Source: Catenovulum adriaticum (GTDB lineage Bacteria; Pseudomonadota; Gammaproteobacteria; Enterobacterales; Alteromonadaceae). From it: 64,000 nt of DNA. The first letter of the stretch is position 1; each line of letters begins with the position of its first letter. The notes beneath the pieces were generated by a model. That model was not told the origin of the DNA. It saw only the letters and a list, made by a program, of their open reading frames with translations, and ran no database searches. The stretch is taken from NCBI RefSeq assembly GCF_026725475.1, contig NZ_CP109965.1, positions 558,001 to 622,000 on the forward strand. Direction: 5' to 3'. The position numbers and the translations under genes were made by a program. Shown in pieces: positions 16,108 through 25,605 of the stretch.

Positions 16108-18001
16108 ATGATGATGCCTCCCGTTTTAAAAAGAGACCAAGCATCATAATCGTCCATAATGAAGCTGAATGATCGCTTTGTCCTGATTGATGCTGTTGAT
16201 TCAATTTATTTAATTGGTGGCTGTCAAAAATGCCTATATTTTTAAGCTCAACAGAGTTAAGCGTTGACTCTAGTTTATTTTTAAGTGGGCCACGTAGCCA
16301 TTGCGCTAAAGGAATACTAAAGCCCATTTTTTTACGATATAGGTTGTCATGCGGCAAGTGAGGTTCGAGCGATGACTTTAAACTGGCTTTGCCTTCGCCT
16401 TGTTTAAGATTCAGCTCTGATGGTACTTTAAATGCCCATTCTACAAAAGTATGGTCTAGCATGGGCACTCTTACTTCTAATGCGTGTGCCATGCTGGCTC
16501 TGTCTACTTTAGTTAAGATGTCGCCTGTCATCCAGGTTTTAAAGTCTAAATACTGTGCCATTTTAAGAGGATCTTTAAATTTCTTACCGTTTAAAACTTG
16601 ATCAAATACCGCCCGTGAGTCGTAGCCATTTAGTTTTTGCTTAAATTGTTTGCTGTAAAGTTTATTTCTTTCGTCACTTCTGAGTTTACTCATACTATTT
16701 AAGTAAGCATGCGCGCTAGACATGCCTAATGATTGAAAGGTGGTTTTGGCTCTTAAATATTGAGGTGCCCAATCTGCTTTAGGGTAGAGTTTACCTAAGG
16801 TTGTAAAAATGGGTTTACGTAGCGCAAATGGTATTTTGTTTCGGGCTTTTTCTTCTTGTAAATGTAACTTGTAGCGACGATAGCCAGCAAATAATTCATC
16901 ACCGCCGTCCCCAGATAAACAAACAGTGACATGTTTACGTGCCATTTCACATACGCGATAGGTTGGTAGGGCTGAACTGTCTGCGTAAGGTTCGTCGTAA
17001 ACTTGAATAAGTTTATCAATTAAATCAAAATCTTGGTGATTAATGATTTCTACCCTATGTTCGGTTTTATATCGTTCGGCGACCAGTTGTGCAAAATCAG
17101 TTTCGTTAAATTCAGGCACATCAAAACCAATAGCGCAGGTGTTAACTGGCTGGTTTTGTAGTTGAGACATCATAGCTACAATGGCGCTTGAATCCACACC
17201 GCCAGATAAAAATGCACCTAAAGGAACTTCTGATACTAGGCGTAAATCAACAGCGGCTTTTAAACGATTAATCAGCTCTTGATTAATTGTTTGGGTATCT
17301 GTGTAAGGCGCTTCCTGCCAAGGTAAGTCCCAATATTGGATTTGTTTAACCGTGTCTTTATCCGATTTTTTAATATGGAGATAGTGACCTGCTTGTAACT
17401 TGTGCACATTTTTGTAGATACATTTTGGGTCTGGAATATAGCCTAATGTTAGATAATCTTCTATTGCGCGGGGATCTATCTCTTTGGGACAAGCTGGGTG
17501 TTGCTTTAATACTTTAAGTTCTGAACCAAAAATAAGTTGGTTATCAATTAGCGCGTAATGTAGCGGTTTTTCACCAATTCGATCGCGTGCAATAAAAAGT
17601 TCGTTTTTGTTATTATCCCATAATGCAAATGCAAACATACCGTTGAAATGTTCAAGGCAATTTACACCCCATTCTTCCCATGCATGAACTATAGTTTCTG
17701 TATCACTGTGTGTTTTAAAAGTGTGACCAAGCTTTTTTAATTCTTCTGCAATATTTTGAAAATTATAAATTTCACCATTAAAGACCACAACCACTTGTCC
17801 ATCTTCATTAAAGATAGGTTGGTGACCACCAGATAGATCAATAATAGATAATCGTCTGTGGGCTAAGCCTACACCGTTTTGGTTATAGTAGCCTTGATCG
17901 TTTGGACCTCGGTGTTGTTGAGCGTTATTCATTTTTTCAAGTAGAGTTTGCTCAATTTTTTCGTCAGGCGTGAATGATAAAATGCCGGCAATTCCGCACA
18001 T
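16097..18001 (-). CDS. XrtA system-associated glutamine amidotransferase (asparagine synthase family)
   Basis: 634 residues. It starts MCGIAGIL, so Cys2 is the Ntn glutaminase nucleophile after Met removal. QQHRGPNDQGYY and RLSIIDLSGGHQPI are glutaminase blocks. GAFLSGGVDSSAIVAMM (about residue 260) is the PP-loop of the synthetase domain. Length and context match the exosortase A-associated amidotransferase 1 family, which is fixed in XrtA/PEP-CTERM polysaccharide loci. It probably amidates a uronic acid or similar group of the polysaccharide (inference). AGGA nine bases upstream supports the ATG. It lies 9 bp after the TIGR03088-type glycosyltransferase gene. Confidence 0.92.
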   Translation of the reverse strand: MCGIAGILSFTPDEKIEQTLLEKMNNAQQHRGPNDQGYYNQNGVGLAHRRLSIIDLSGGHQPIFNEDGQVVVVFNGEIYNFQNIAEELKKLGHTFKTHSDTETIVHAWEEWGVNCLEHFNGMFAFALWDNNKNELFIARDRIGEKPLHYALIDNQLIFGSELKVLKQHPACPKEIDPRAIEDYLTLGYIPDPKCIYKNVHKLQAGHYLHIKKSDKDTVKQIQYWDLPWQEAPYTDTQTINQELINRLKAAVDLRLVSEVPLGAFLSGGVDSSAIVAMMSQLQNQPVNTCAIGFDVPEFNETDFAQLVAERYKTEHRVEIINHQDFDLIDKLIQVYDEPYADSSALPTYRVCEMARKHVTVCLSGDGGDELFAGYRRYKLHLQEEKARNKIPFALRKPIFTTLGKLYPKADWAPQYLRAKTTFQSLGMSSAHAYLNSMSKLRSDERNKLYSKQFKQKLNGYDSRAVFDQVLNGKKFKDPLKMAQYLDFKTWMTGDILTKVDRASMAHALEVRVPMLDHTFVEWAFKVPSELNLKQGEGKASLKSSLEPHLPHDNLYRKKMGFSIPLAQWLRGPLKNKLESTLNSVELKNIGIFDSHQLNKLNQQHQSGQSDHSASLWTIMMLGLFLKREASSYAS

Positions 18002-18010
18002 ATGATGGTC

Positions 18011-19132
18011 CTATTTATAAATTCGCTGATAACTGCTAACCATGCTTTGCTCACTGAAGTTTTCCACAACGTCTTTTCTTGCTGTTATTTTCATTTGTTG
18101 AAAATCTTCAGTCTTGGATTGGTAAAATATTTTAAGCATGGCATTTGCTAATAAGTTAGCTTGTGCTGGTGGTACAAGTATTGCCGTGTGTTCTGATACA
18201 ATTTCAGATATGCCACCGACATTAGTACTAACAACGGGTAAACCTGTAGACATGGCCTCAAGCATTGTCATAGGAATGCCTTCCCCTAAAGAAGACATGA
18301 CAAATACATCAAAGGAATGATAGACATTTGCCATATCATGCCTAGCACCGGCAAACCAAATATTAAATTGTGTATCGGCTATTTGTACTTGTTGCTCGAG
18401 CTGAGTACGAAGCGGACCATCACCAATTAAACTTAATTGTGTGCAATTTGCAAAACTAGTATCTTGCTCGCATGCTAACGTAAATGCACGAATAAGTAAC
18501 TGATGATCTTTAATTGCTTGTAAGCGCCCAACGCAGCCAAATACAAACTTATCTTGCTGGCTTTCATCTAATACTGACTTACGGTCTGATACTTGATACT
18601 TTTCGGTATCAACTCCGTTATAAATGAGCTGACATTTGCTTGGGGCAATATTGACAGTTTGCATCAACCATGAATATAAGTCGTCAGATACACAAACAAA
18701 TTTATCTAAAAAAGGTGAAATAATTTGCCGTAATTTTTGGTATTTTTTGTTGTTACCTTCTGGGTCGTATATGTCTCGCCCATGCTCAGCATGAATACGT
18801 TTTGGTATACCTGCGATTAAACCGCAAATTTGATACTCTAGTGTGGGTAAATTATAGCTGTGCAGTACATCTGCTTTTAGTTTCCATAGTTGTTTAAATA
18901 CCAACCAAAAGGCTTTCCAGCTATGACCTTCAGGTTTTTTGATGGAATATAAGTCGACGTCGCGCTCAATTAACTTTACAAATTCATCAGAATAGTCTGT
19001 GAGCGCAATAATGGAGTGTTTATATTGAGTAGGTGGCATGGCGTTGATGCAATTGACCATAACTCTTTCAAGCCCACCAATGTCTAACCGGTAAATTAAA
19101 TGAACTATATGTTTAGGTTTATTCGGTTTCAT
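18011..19132 (-). CDS. XrtA/PEP-CTERM system-associated glycosyltransferase (TIGR03088-like)
   Basis: 373 residues, GT4 type. The N-terminus HIVHLIYRLDIGGLERVMV is characteristic of the TIGR03088 group. Donor-site segment: SSLGEGIPMTMLEAMSTG, with both glutamates. Its start overlaps the end of the exosortase gene by 14 bp. By position and family it builds the XrtA-type exopolysaccharide. Confidence 0.92.
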   Translation of the reverse strand: MKPNKPKHIVHLIYRLDIGGLERVMVNCINAMPPTQYKHSIIALTDYSDEFVKLIERDVDLYSIKKPEGHSWKAFWLVFKQLWKLKADVLHSYNLPTLEYQICGLIAGIPKRIHAEHGRDIYDPEGNNKKYQKLRQIISPFLDKFVCVSDDLYSWLMQTVNIAPSKCQLIYNGVDTEKYQVSDRKSVLDESQQDKFVFGCVGRLQAIKDHQLLIRAFTLACEQDTSFANCTQLSLIGDGPLRTQLEQQVQIADTQFNIWFAGARHDMANVYHSFDVFVMSSLGEGIPMTMLEAMSTGLPVVSTNVGGISEIVSEHTAILVPPAQANLLANAMLKIFYQSKTEDFQQMKITARKDVVENFSEQSMVSSYQRIYK

Positions 19133-20570
19133 AATTTATGTCTAGCTGTTTAAATCTGTGCATTAAGGCTGGCCAATTTTGCTCGTCGAAATCTTTGCTA
19201 ATTTGCACAGCAATAAAATACCCAGCACCATGTTGATGTAGTAATTTACTTTTTAACTGGGCTATTTTCGTGCGTAGTTTGTCGCTACTTTGCTGTTGTT
19301 TTACTTGATACCAGTATCTGACTTTTATTTTGTGTCCCTGTACTGTGACGAGTGTTAATTCGGTATAGCTTTTGTTATTTAGCTTAACTTGATGGCTGTC
19401 GAATAATGTCCATCTTTCAATGTCGAAATGGCGGTGTAAACCACTAACTAACTCGTGTGATGAATTGTCGTGGGTATATTGCGCAACATAAACAGAGTTA
19501 CTCTCAAGTTTACCTTGAGCTTGAGCGTGGGCGTCTGTAAATATAGGTTGCCATGTTAACTCGTTACTTAGTTCGAAGCCTGGGAATATTTGTGAGATTT
19601 GGGTTTGTAAATTAGCTTTTTGGATTGAATCTGATTTTTTTAAGTAATTTAAATAACCAGCAGTTGCAACCAAAGTAATGGCAATTAAGCTGACTAAATA
19701 AGGGCTAACGTTTAACGAGCCTGTTTTATGTTTAGACGAGGTTTTATATTCTGGCTCAGGATCTCGACCTATCTGACCAATCCAAAACAATAATAAAATG
19801 ATAAAAGCAAAAAAGAACCAACCATAAATTAAGTGATCGGCGCCAGTTGCATACTTCATATCAGAGTAGTGGCCGATAACAATAATACCAAATGCTCGAA
19901 TACCATTAGCCAAAATTGGCAAAGTGCAAGCGATTAGTACAAATAAGGTTCGCTTCCACATTTTTTGATAATTCAGATACGCATATAAACAGCCCAAAGC
20001 GACCGATGCGATTAAAAATCGAATGCCTGCACAAGCTTCTGCGACTTCAAATGTACCGTTGGGTATATATAGATATAAACCTTCTTGGTATACTGGGATA
20101 TTGATTAAATTTAGAAAAAATACACTTAGCTGAGCCGTAATATTCTGTAATCCAGGTACAAACTCTTCACCAAAAGGGATGGCAAAAATTAAGTAGCCAA
20201 GCGGAAAAGCTATTTGAATAACAAATCTCCAACCAAACAGGCTGGTGATACCAAGTAAAAGTGTTAAGTAGGCACATAATTGAGTTAATAAATTAATACC
20301 CAGTAGCGTAAAAACGATAAATGCGCCTTGGATTAGTATTAAAGGTAGCAGCCAAAACCATTCACTTTTTTGTAGCCGGTAATCTAAACCATGCCTTTTT
20401 TGCCAGAGTAAATAAAATACAATCGGCACAATAAAAAAACCATGTGTGTAGGTATTTGATTGATACCAAACCTGCACCATATTAGATAAAGCAGAATAAT
20501 AGCTTAACAACCAAATGAATAATAAACCTAGACAATAACTGAAGAATTTTTGATTTATTTTCATATCCAT
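19119..20570 (-). CDS. xrtA: Exosortase A with C-terminal EpsI domain (XrtA-EpsI)
   Basis: 483 residues. Residues ~5-270 are a multi-spanning exosortase with the expected catalytic triad: Cys180 in EACAGIRF, Arg225 in ANGIRAFG and His246 in GADHLIYGW. Residues ~290-483 are an EpsI-type periplasmic domain (after a membrane span at 289-308). Exosortase A is a transpeptidase-like inner-membrane protein that processes PEP-CTERM proteins and is co-inherited with this EPS operon. Fusion to EpsI is known in some members of the family. An AAGG lies 9 bases before the second ATG (20564) but only 3 before the first, so 20564 may be the real start. No PEP-CTERM substrate is encoded in the window. Confidence 0.93.
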   Translation of the reverse strand: MDMKINQKFFSYCLGLLFIWLLSYYSALSNMVQVWYQSNTYTHGFFIVPIVFYLLWQKRHGLDYRLQKSEWFWLLPLILIQGAFIVFTLLGINLLTQLCAYLTLLLGITSLFGWRFVIQIAFPLGYLIFAIPFGEEFVPGLQNITAQLSVFFLNLINIPVYQEGLYLYIPNGTFEVAEACAGIRFLIASVALGCLYAYLNYQKMWKRTLFVLIACTLPILANGIRAFGIIVIGHYSDMKYATGADHLIYGWFFFAFIILLLFWIGQIGRDPEPEYKTSSKHKTGSLNVSPYLVSLIAITLVATAGYLNYLKKSDSIQKANLQTQISQIFPGFELSNELTWQPIFTDAHAQAQGKLESNSVYVAQYTHDNSSHELVSGLHRHFDIERWTLFDSHQVKLNNKSYTELTLVTVQGHKIKVRYWYQVKQQQSSDKLRTKIAQLKSKLLHQHGAGYFIAVQISKDFDEQNWPALMHRFKQLDINYETE

Positions 20571-20582
20571 ATGCCTTCAAAT

Positions 20583-21791
20583 TTACTCAATAAAGATTTG
20601 ATCAAAAGGCTTTAAGACGGCCTGCCATTGATAATGTGATTGGATAATTTCGAGATTAGCACTGCCAACTTTATCTAAACTTTCTTGATCTGAAAACAGT
20701 GTTTTTATTACTTTAATTGTTTCTTGTTCATCATCCTGAATGTACTGTTTTTGTATGAAAGGCAATTGAATTCCTTCTGCAGCCATGCTGGTCATTACAA
20801 CGGTTTTCGACATTGCCATGGCTTCTAATACTTTATTTTGAATTCCTCGTGCAATCCTCATTGGGGCAACGACAAGCGTGGCTGCTTTAATATAAGGCCT
20901 GACATCTTCAACTCTGCCTGTGACGTTAACGCCTTCCAGACGACTAAGCGCTTTTACTTTTTCGGTTGGATTGCCACCGACAATATTAAAGGTTAATTGA
21001 GGAATCTGTTTTTTTAATTCAGGCCAAACGGCTTCACAAAACCAGACCACAGCGTCTACATTAGCCCAGTAATCCATTGCGCCAGTAAAACAAATACTAG
21101 GCTCTGATGTGATTAAAGGTTTTATACCACTGGCATTTGTGTTGAAGTATTCAGAATCAACGCCGTTTTGTATTGCATGCACTTTATTTGCATTGGCTTC
21201 ACTTTGACGCTGTTTAAAGTGTTCGGCTTCATCTTGCGAGACAAAAATACTGGCCTGAAAATGGGCACAAATATCATTTTCGTATTGCGCTAATCGTTTG
21301 TATTCTCGGTGGTAAACCCAACGCATAATCCCGCGTTTACCTTGGGCATACTGTCGCCATTTATCTGAATCTACATCTACAAAATCGATAACTTTGGTCA
21401 GAAAGTTATAACCTGGACGCTCTAAATATTGTGCCATCGATGAAGAGTAAATAAATGCTTTGCTGAGCTCAATGTGAGAGGCAACCACTTGCTCCACCCA
21501 AGCTTTCATTTGCCAGTCGGCGTAATAGGGGATGGTAATTGGATTACCAGTTAAAAATGCTGTGCAGCCTTTAATGGTAGCTCGCTTTTTTGGAAGCGGC
21601 AAAATACAGCTGGATTTGCAATAGGGTTTTAACGCATCAAGATATTGCCAGTCATTTTCGTCGTCAACAAAAGCGCCTAGATAAATATCGTACGACTGAC
21701 TTAAATATTTCAGAATATTAAATGAGCGTATCTTATCGCCTTTGTTTGGTGGAAAAGGGATACGATGGCATAAAAACAATAAAGGTTCCAT
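20583..21791 (-). CDS. XrtA/PEP-CTERM system-associated sugar transferase (TIGR03087-like)
   Basis: 402 residues, GT-B. The N-terminus LLFLCHRIPFPPNKGDKIRS is the signature of the TIGR03087 group. The second domain begins at ICFTGAMDYWANVDAVVWF. The donor region is ARGIQNKVLEAMAMSK. GGGAG eight to nine bases upstream supports the ATG. It lies between the FemAB gene (13-bp gap) and the exosortase gene (12-bp gap) as in other XrtA loci. Confidence 0.92.
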   Translation of the reverse strand: MEPLLFLCHRIPFPPNKGDKIRSFNILKYLSQSYDIYLGAFVDDENDWQYLDALKPYCKSSCILPLPKKRATIKGCTAFLTGNPITIPYYADWQMKAWVEQVVASHIELSKAFIYSSSMAQYLERPGYNFLTKVIDFVDVDSDKWRQYAQGKRGIMRWVYHREYKRLAQYENDICAHFQASIFVSQDEAEHFKQRQSEANANKVHAIQNGVDSEYFNTNASGIKPLITSEPSICFTGAMDYWANVDAVVWFCEAVWPELKKQIPQLTFNIVGGNPTEKVKALSRLEGVNVTGRVEDVRPYIKAATLVVAPMRIARGIQNKVLEAMAMSKTVVMTSMAAEGIQLPFIQKQYIQDDEQETIKVIKTLFSDQESLDKVGSANLEIIQSHYQWQAVLKPFDQIFIE

Positions 21792-21804
21792 CCATGTATC
21801 TCCC

Positions 21805-22842
21805 TTAACCTAAATACTTAGACAGAAAAGGTCCAAGTTTTTGACTTGCCCACAACGGCAGTTTTTGCCACATTTTTATAAACATTTTATATTTAGGATT
21901 ATTAGGGCTTAAATTGGGTAACTCAGTGGCTTTTACTAAATAATATTGATAATACAAAGGCTGAGGCTCCATGCCCCAATGTTTTTTGTATTTATAGGCA
22001 CCTGAATCATTTTTACTGCGCCCAAAATCAAAACGAGTGCATTGTTTATTATTGGCTGCATGACACATTAACGCATAGTACATTAAATCGTTACTTTTTA
22101 ACTGTCTAGCTTCGCTCAAACCGCCACCGTAGTATGGCAACACTTCATTTTTATAATAAAAACTCATGACGGCCGAGACCGCTTTATTGTTACTTTCTAC
22201 CGTCATTAATTCACACTGTTCACCAAATTCTTGTTTTAAATTTTTAAAGTATTTAGCTGGAAATACAGGAGTGCCTAAATTACGTACACTTTCCGCGTAG
22301 ATATCGTGAACATGAGTGACTTTAGCATCAAAGTTCGTTGTTAAAGGCTCTTTCAGTGCGTGGCGAATAACTGCTCGCTGCTTCTTTTTTATGCCCGCTA
22401 AAATAGCTTCATCAGTTTCTCCTAATTCGTAAGTGAAATAGGAATGCATGCTTTTAGTGAGAAATTTATCGTTGTGTTGTGGTGCTTGGTATCTTAGTTC
22501 GAGATAATCAACATTTAGCTCTTTTGCAAGTTCAATAGCGTGCTCTTCAAGCGCTTGTTTGCTCTCGTTTGATTCAGCTATGACACCGCCATATACGCAA
22601 AAAGGGGTTGAAACTAATGAATGTCCAAACAATTTGCTTTTTAGTTCAACTAAAGGCAACACACCTAAAATATTGCCTTTTTCATCTTCTGAATACAAAT
22701 ACCAGCATTTATGTTGATAAGTGTTATGAATAACGTTTTGCCAGCCAGCTAAATGAAAAAAAGTGCCTTCAGGGTGGTTATGGACAAACTGATCCCATTT
22801 TTCTGAGTTGGAGTTTACCGCTAACTTTTGAATCGACGCCAT
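21805..22842 (-). CDS. FemAB-like XrtA/PEP-CTERM system-associated protein (TIGR03019-like)
   Basis: 345 residues. It has the double acyltransferase (GNAT-like) fold expected of FemAB relatives. Recognisable segments are HPEGTFFHLAGWQNVI at the start, LPYYGGGLSEARQLKSND in the middle and FDFGRSKNDSGAYKYKKHW near the end, all typical of the TIGR03019 group. It may transfer an aminoacyl or acyl group to a sugar of the polysaccharide (family inference). An AAGAGCG ribosome-binding site precedes the ATG. A 72-bp gap separates it from the deacetylase gene. Confidence 0.92.
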   Translation of the reverse strand: MASIQKLAVNSNSEKWDQFVHNHPEGTFFHLAGWQNVIHNTYQHKCWYLYSEDEKGNILGVLPLVELKSKLFGHSLVSTPFCVYGGVIAESNESKQALEEHAIELAKELNVDYLELRYQAPQHNDKFLTKSMHSYFTYELGETDEAILAGIKKKQRAVIRHALKEPLTTNFDAKVTHVHDIYAESVRNLGTPVFPAKYFKNLKQEFGEQCELMTVESNNKAVSAVMSFYYKNEVLPYYGGGLSEARQLKSNDLMYYALMCHAANNKQCTRFDFGRSKNDSGAYKYKKHWGMEPQPLYYQYYLVKATELPNLSPNNPKYKMFIKMWQKLPLWASQKLGPFLSKYLG

Positions 22843-22914
22843 TTTATCGCTCTTCTTTTAATTTTTTTAAGCTTGTAATGGTTAGTACCACTGAGCTTGA
22901 TGGAAATGTAGTTA

Positions 22915-23757
22915 TTATTTTATTTGATAAACATCTTTCATGGTTGACCAGTGATATCTTTTTAACAAAGTCGCTAATCTAGATTCCATTTTATCTAAGT
23001 TTAAATAATGCCTAAATTTAGATTTAAACGGAGCATCTTCAACCCTAGGCTGCTTTGGATCTATTTCCCACGGGTGAAAATAAAACGAATAAGGTTTTTG
23101 TTCTTTTTCATGATATTTATCAACTAACGCATGCGCTAAAAAAGTTGGGTATAATCTAAAATAACCCCCACCACCTATTGGCAGCTGTTTACCTGCTAAT
23201 TTTAAAGTAGGTACTGGAATTTCAGTGATTCCTTCTGATCTTTGATATTTAAATCTAGGCCAATGTGGTGTGCCATATAAATCGTGTTTTACAGGGTAGG
23301 TACTAGAGCTATATAAAAAGCCTAATTCTGTTAATACTTCAAAAGCCCATTCGTTTGATTCATCTATCGAGAAACTGGGTGCTCGATACCCTAAAACGGA
23401 TGCCCCAATGGTATCTTCGATATGTTTTTTAGAGCGTTCTACATCTGCTTTAAATATTTCTCGAGTTTGAGTGGTTGCCCGCCGGTGAGCGTAACCATGG
23501 CTGGCGACTTCATGCCCACGATTATGAATATCTTTAAGTAATTGGGGGTATTTTTCACCGACAACACCTAATATGAAAAAAGTTGATTTACAGTTATTTT
23601 CATCAAATAAATCTAATAGGCGGTAAGTGTTTTTTTCGACTCTATGCGGAATTTTATCCCAATCATCTCGACTAAATTGTTTTTCAAAAGCCGAAACGTG
23701 AAAATAATCTTCCACATCAACTGTCATTGCATTAATAATACTAGACTTTTTATTCAC
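22915..23757 (-). CDS. XrtA system polysaccharide deacetylase with DUF3473 (TIGR03006-like)
   Basis: 280 residues. Motif 1 is AMTVDVEDYFHVSAF, motif 2 is HEVASHGYAHRRA and motif 3 is GYRAPSFSI. The C-terminal third (KPYSFYFHPWEIDPKQPR) is the DUF3473 extension seen only in XrtA/PEP-CTERM loci. The start is probably the GTG at 23757 with AAGGG nine bases upstream, overlapping nothing; an internal ATG at 23727 would begin directly at motif 1. It probably removes acetyl groups from amino sugars of the polymer. The gene starts 3 bp after the stop of the priming transferase. Confidence 0.93.
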   Translation of the reverse strand: MNKKSSIINAMTVDVEDYFHVSAFEKQFSRDDWDKIPHRVEKNTYRLLDLFDENNCKSTFFILGVVGEKYPQLLKDIHNRGHEVASHGYAHRRATTQTREIFKADVERSKKHIEDTIGASVLGYRAPSFSIDESNEWAFEVLTELGFLYSSSTYPVKHDLYGTPHWPRFKYQRSEGITEIPVPTLKLAGKQLPIGGGGYFRLYPTFLAHALVDKYHEKEQKPYSFYFHPWEIDPKQPRVEDAPFKSKFRHYLNLDKMESRLATLLKRYHWSTMKDVYQIK

Positions 23758-23760
23758 AGT

Positions 23761-25176
23761 TTAACGCCCTTTGCCAAACAAAATAATTTCAAAGGTTCTA
23801 AGTAATATTAAAATATCGAACATAATTGATCTGTGTTTAATGTAATAAAGGTCATATTTTAGTTTTTCAATTGTATCTTCCGATGTGGAACCGTAAGGGT
23901 ATTTTAATTGCGCCCAACCCGTTAGCCCTGGCTTTACATTATGTCTTTGGTTGTAATATGGGATGTCTTTAATAAATTGAGTAACAAACTGAGGTCGCTC
24001 AGGTCTAGGGCCAACAAACCCCATTTCACCGCGGAATACATTAAATAACTGTGGAAGTTCATCAATCCGGTATTTACGAATTAATTTACCTACTTTAGTG
24101 GTTCTATCATCATTCTTTTGTGCGAACTGTGCGCCGGATTTTTCAGCATCAGGGCCCATACTTCTAAATTTTATAATTTTAAATACTCGTCCATCTAGGC
24201 CCACACGTTCTTGTTTATAAAATACAGAAGCACCAGTTCGTCTGCCGTCTTCAATGTAAATTAATAAGGCAGTAATCAACATCAGCGGCCATGTTAGTAA
24301 AAATACTAATAGGCCCATAAAGGCATTAAATAAATAATCAATAGAATCTCGCAGGTGGTTATTGGTGTGAAAGCCGTTAGAGTAGATGACCCAACTTGGA
24401 TAAATTAAGTTGACTGCTACTTGTCCGGTTTCACGTTCAATAAAATCTAGAATATCTGTTATTTCTATACCACGGATTTTAAAGTTAAATAACGCTTCGA
24501 GAGGGAGTGCATTTCGTCTTTCATCACATGCAATAATGATTTCTTGAATGTCATTTTCGATAACAAATTTTTCTAGATCTTTTTTTACATCAAGCTCGAT
24601 AATATTTTCATTAATAATACTATTTTGTTTGTCGCCTTGCAGGGGGATAAAACCCACAAGATTGATACCTCGTCGGTCAGCTCTGCGTCGCATTCTTCGC
24701 TCAATAATTGACGCTCGTTCACCTGCACCTATCACCAATACATCTTTTCGCGAGAAGCCAAACCATTCATTATCCATAATGATGTATCTAAAAGCTGAAA
24801 CTCCAACAATCCCAGCTAAGGCGGTATACGGAACAAAAAATGGATTTAATTTAAGACTGGGGATGATGTTTAAAATAATGGCATCGTGGCAGAAGTAGGC
24901 TAAACCTATACTGACCAATATTCTTCTAAAAATACCGCGTATTGATTCTCGTAACCTTAGTTCATAAAGCCCCACTGAAAGTAGTGAAAGTTGAGCAATA
25001 ACAACAAAGATGAGTACATTAACAATATGAACTTGAATACTTTCAAAATCATTAAAGGGGTGATTAAATGATGATAAGTAAAGCCCAATGTACCCAGCGA
25101 TACATAAGATTGTTGTTTCTATTATGATTAAAGGTTTGATTTTCTGGTGTGTGTGACCAGAGTAGGTGTAAGCCAT
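23761..25176 (-). CDS. Priming sugar transferase, XrtA-type polyprenyl glycosylphosphotransferase (TIGR03013-like)
   Basis: 471 residues. About four N-terminal membrane spans are followed by a Rossmann-like domain (DVLVIGAGERASIIERR, residue ~145). A further membrane span precedes the bacterial sugar transferase domain with KIIKFRSMGPDAEKSG, YRIDELPQLFNVFRGEMG and VGPRPERPQFV. It transfers a sugar-1-phosphate to undecaprenyl phosphate and thus starts repeat-unit synthesis. It is the first gene of the 19-gene minus-strand operon. The ATG has a weak ribosome-binding site. A perfect TATAAT lies 30 bp upstream on the minus strand. Confidence 0.93.
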   Translation of the reverse strand: MAYTYSGHTHQKIKPLIIIETTILCIAGYIGLYLSSFNHPFNDFESIQVHIVNVLIFVVIAQLSLLSVGLYELRLRESIRGIFRRILVSIGLAYFCHDAIILNIIPSLKLNPFFVPYTALAGIVGVSAFRYIIMDNEWFGFSRKDVLVIGAGERASIIERRMRRRADRRGINLVGFIPLQGDKQNSIINENIIELDVKKDLEKFVIENDIQEIIIACDERRNALPLEALFNFKIRGIEITDILDFIERETGQVAVNLIYPSWVIYSNGFHTNNHLRDSIDYLFNAFMGLLVFLLTWPLMLITALLIYIEDGRRTGASVFYKQERVGLDGRVFKIIKFRSMGPDAEKSGAQFAQKNDDRTTKVGKLIRKYRIDELPQLFNVFRGEMGFVGPRPERPQFVTQFIKDIPYYNQRHNVKPGLTGWAQLKYPYGSTSEDTIEKLKYDLYYIKHRSIMFDILILLRTFEIILFGKGR

Positions 25177-25205
25177 GCTTGTTATAATTCCATATCACTT
25201 TGTGC

Positions 25206-25234
25206 ATTATAGTAAGGCTAAATAGTAAGACTAA
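25206..25234 (-). promoter_or_regulatory. Candidate promoter of the minus-strand EPS operon
   Basis: On the minus strand, TTAGTC (25229-25234) and a perfect TATAAT (25206-25211) are 17 bp apart. The -10 lies about 30 bp from the ATG at 25176, so the leader would be short. The -35 match is poor. Confidence 0.4.
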
Positions 25235-25520
25235 TATTTAAGCTTAACTAGATCTCAAATAGATTTATATTATTGGCGCACAACGCTTATCCGACAGCAA
25301 ATTTAAAAAATTACAGATTGGCGTGAGTTTTTAAGTTTTCAGTATACTATGCTGTGTTACGAACAACAACAGACTTTAAATGATATTAAAATTATACTTA
25401 TATTTCATATCCAAGAATATCACTATTAATTTTATAATCTTATCTAGGCAATTAAACTAACATAAGCTTAAACTTTTGCATATTCAACTGCGTCAAAATA
25501 ATTTAACTTCGATTGTTTGA

Positions 25521-25548
25521 TTGATTTAATTTTTGATTCCTCTATTAT
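25521..25548 (+). promoter_or_regulatory. Candidate promoter of the plus-strand EPS export operon
   Basis: TTGATT (25521-25526) and TATTAT (25543-25548) are 16 bp apart. The implied start is near 25555, giving a leader of about 50 nt before the ATG at 25606, which has an AAGGA ribosome-binding site. Confidence 0.4.
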
Positions 25549-25605
25549 GATCTAATAGCTTAAAATTAATTCGATAATATTGACTATAAGTAAAGGAATA
25601 ACAAA

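Larger units (their letters stand above)
25177..25605. other. Divergent control region of the XrtA exopolysaccharide locus
   Basis: 429 bp, strongly AT-rich, between the two divergent operons. It holds a candidate promoter for each direction (listed separately). I see no RfaH-type JUMPStart element and no strong dyad that would mark an operator. Confidence 0.7.
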
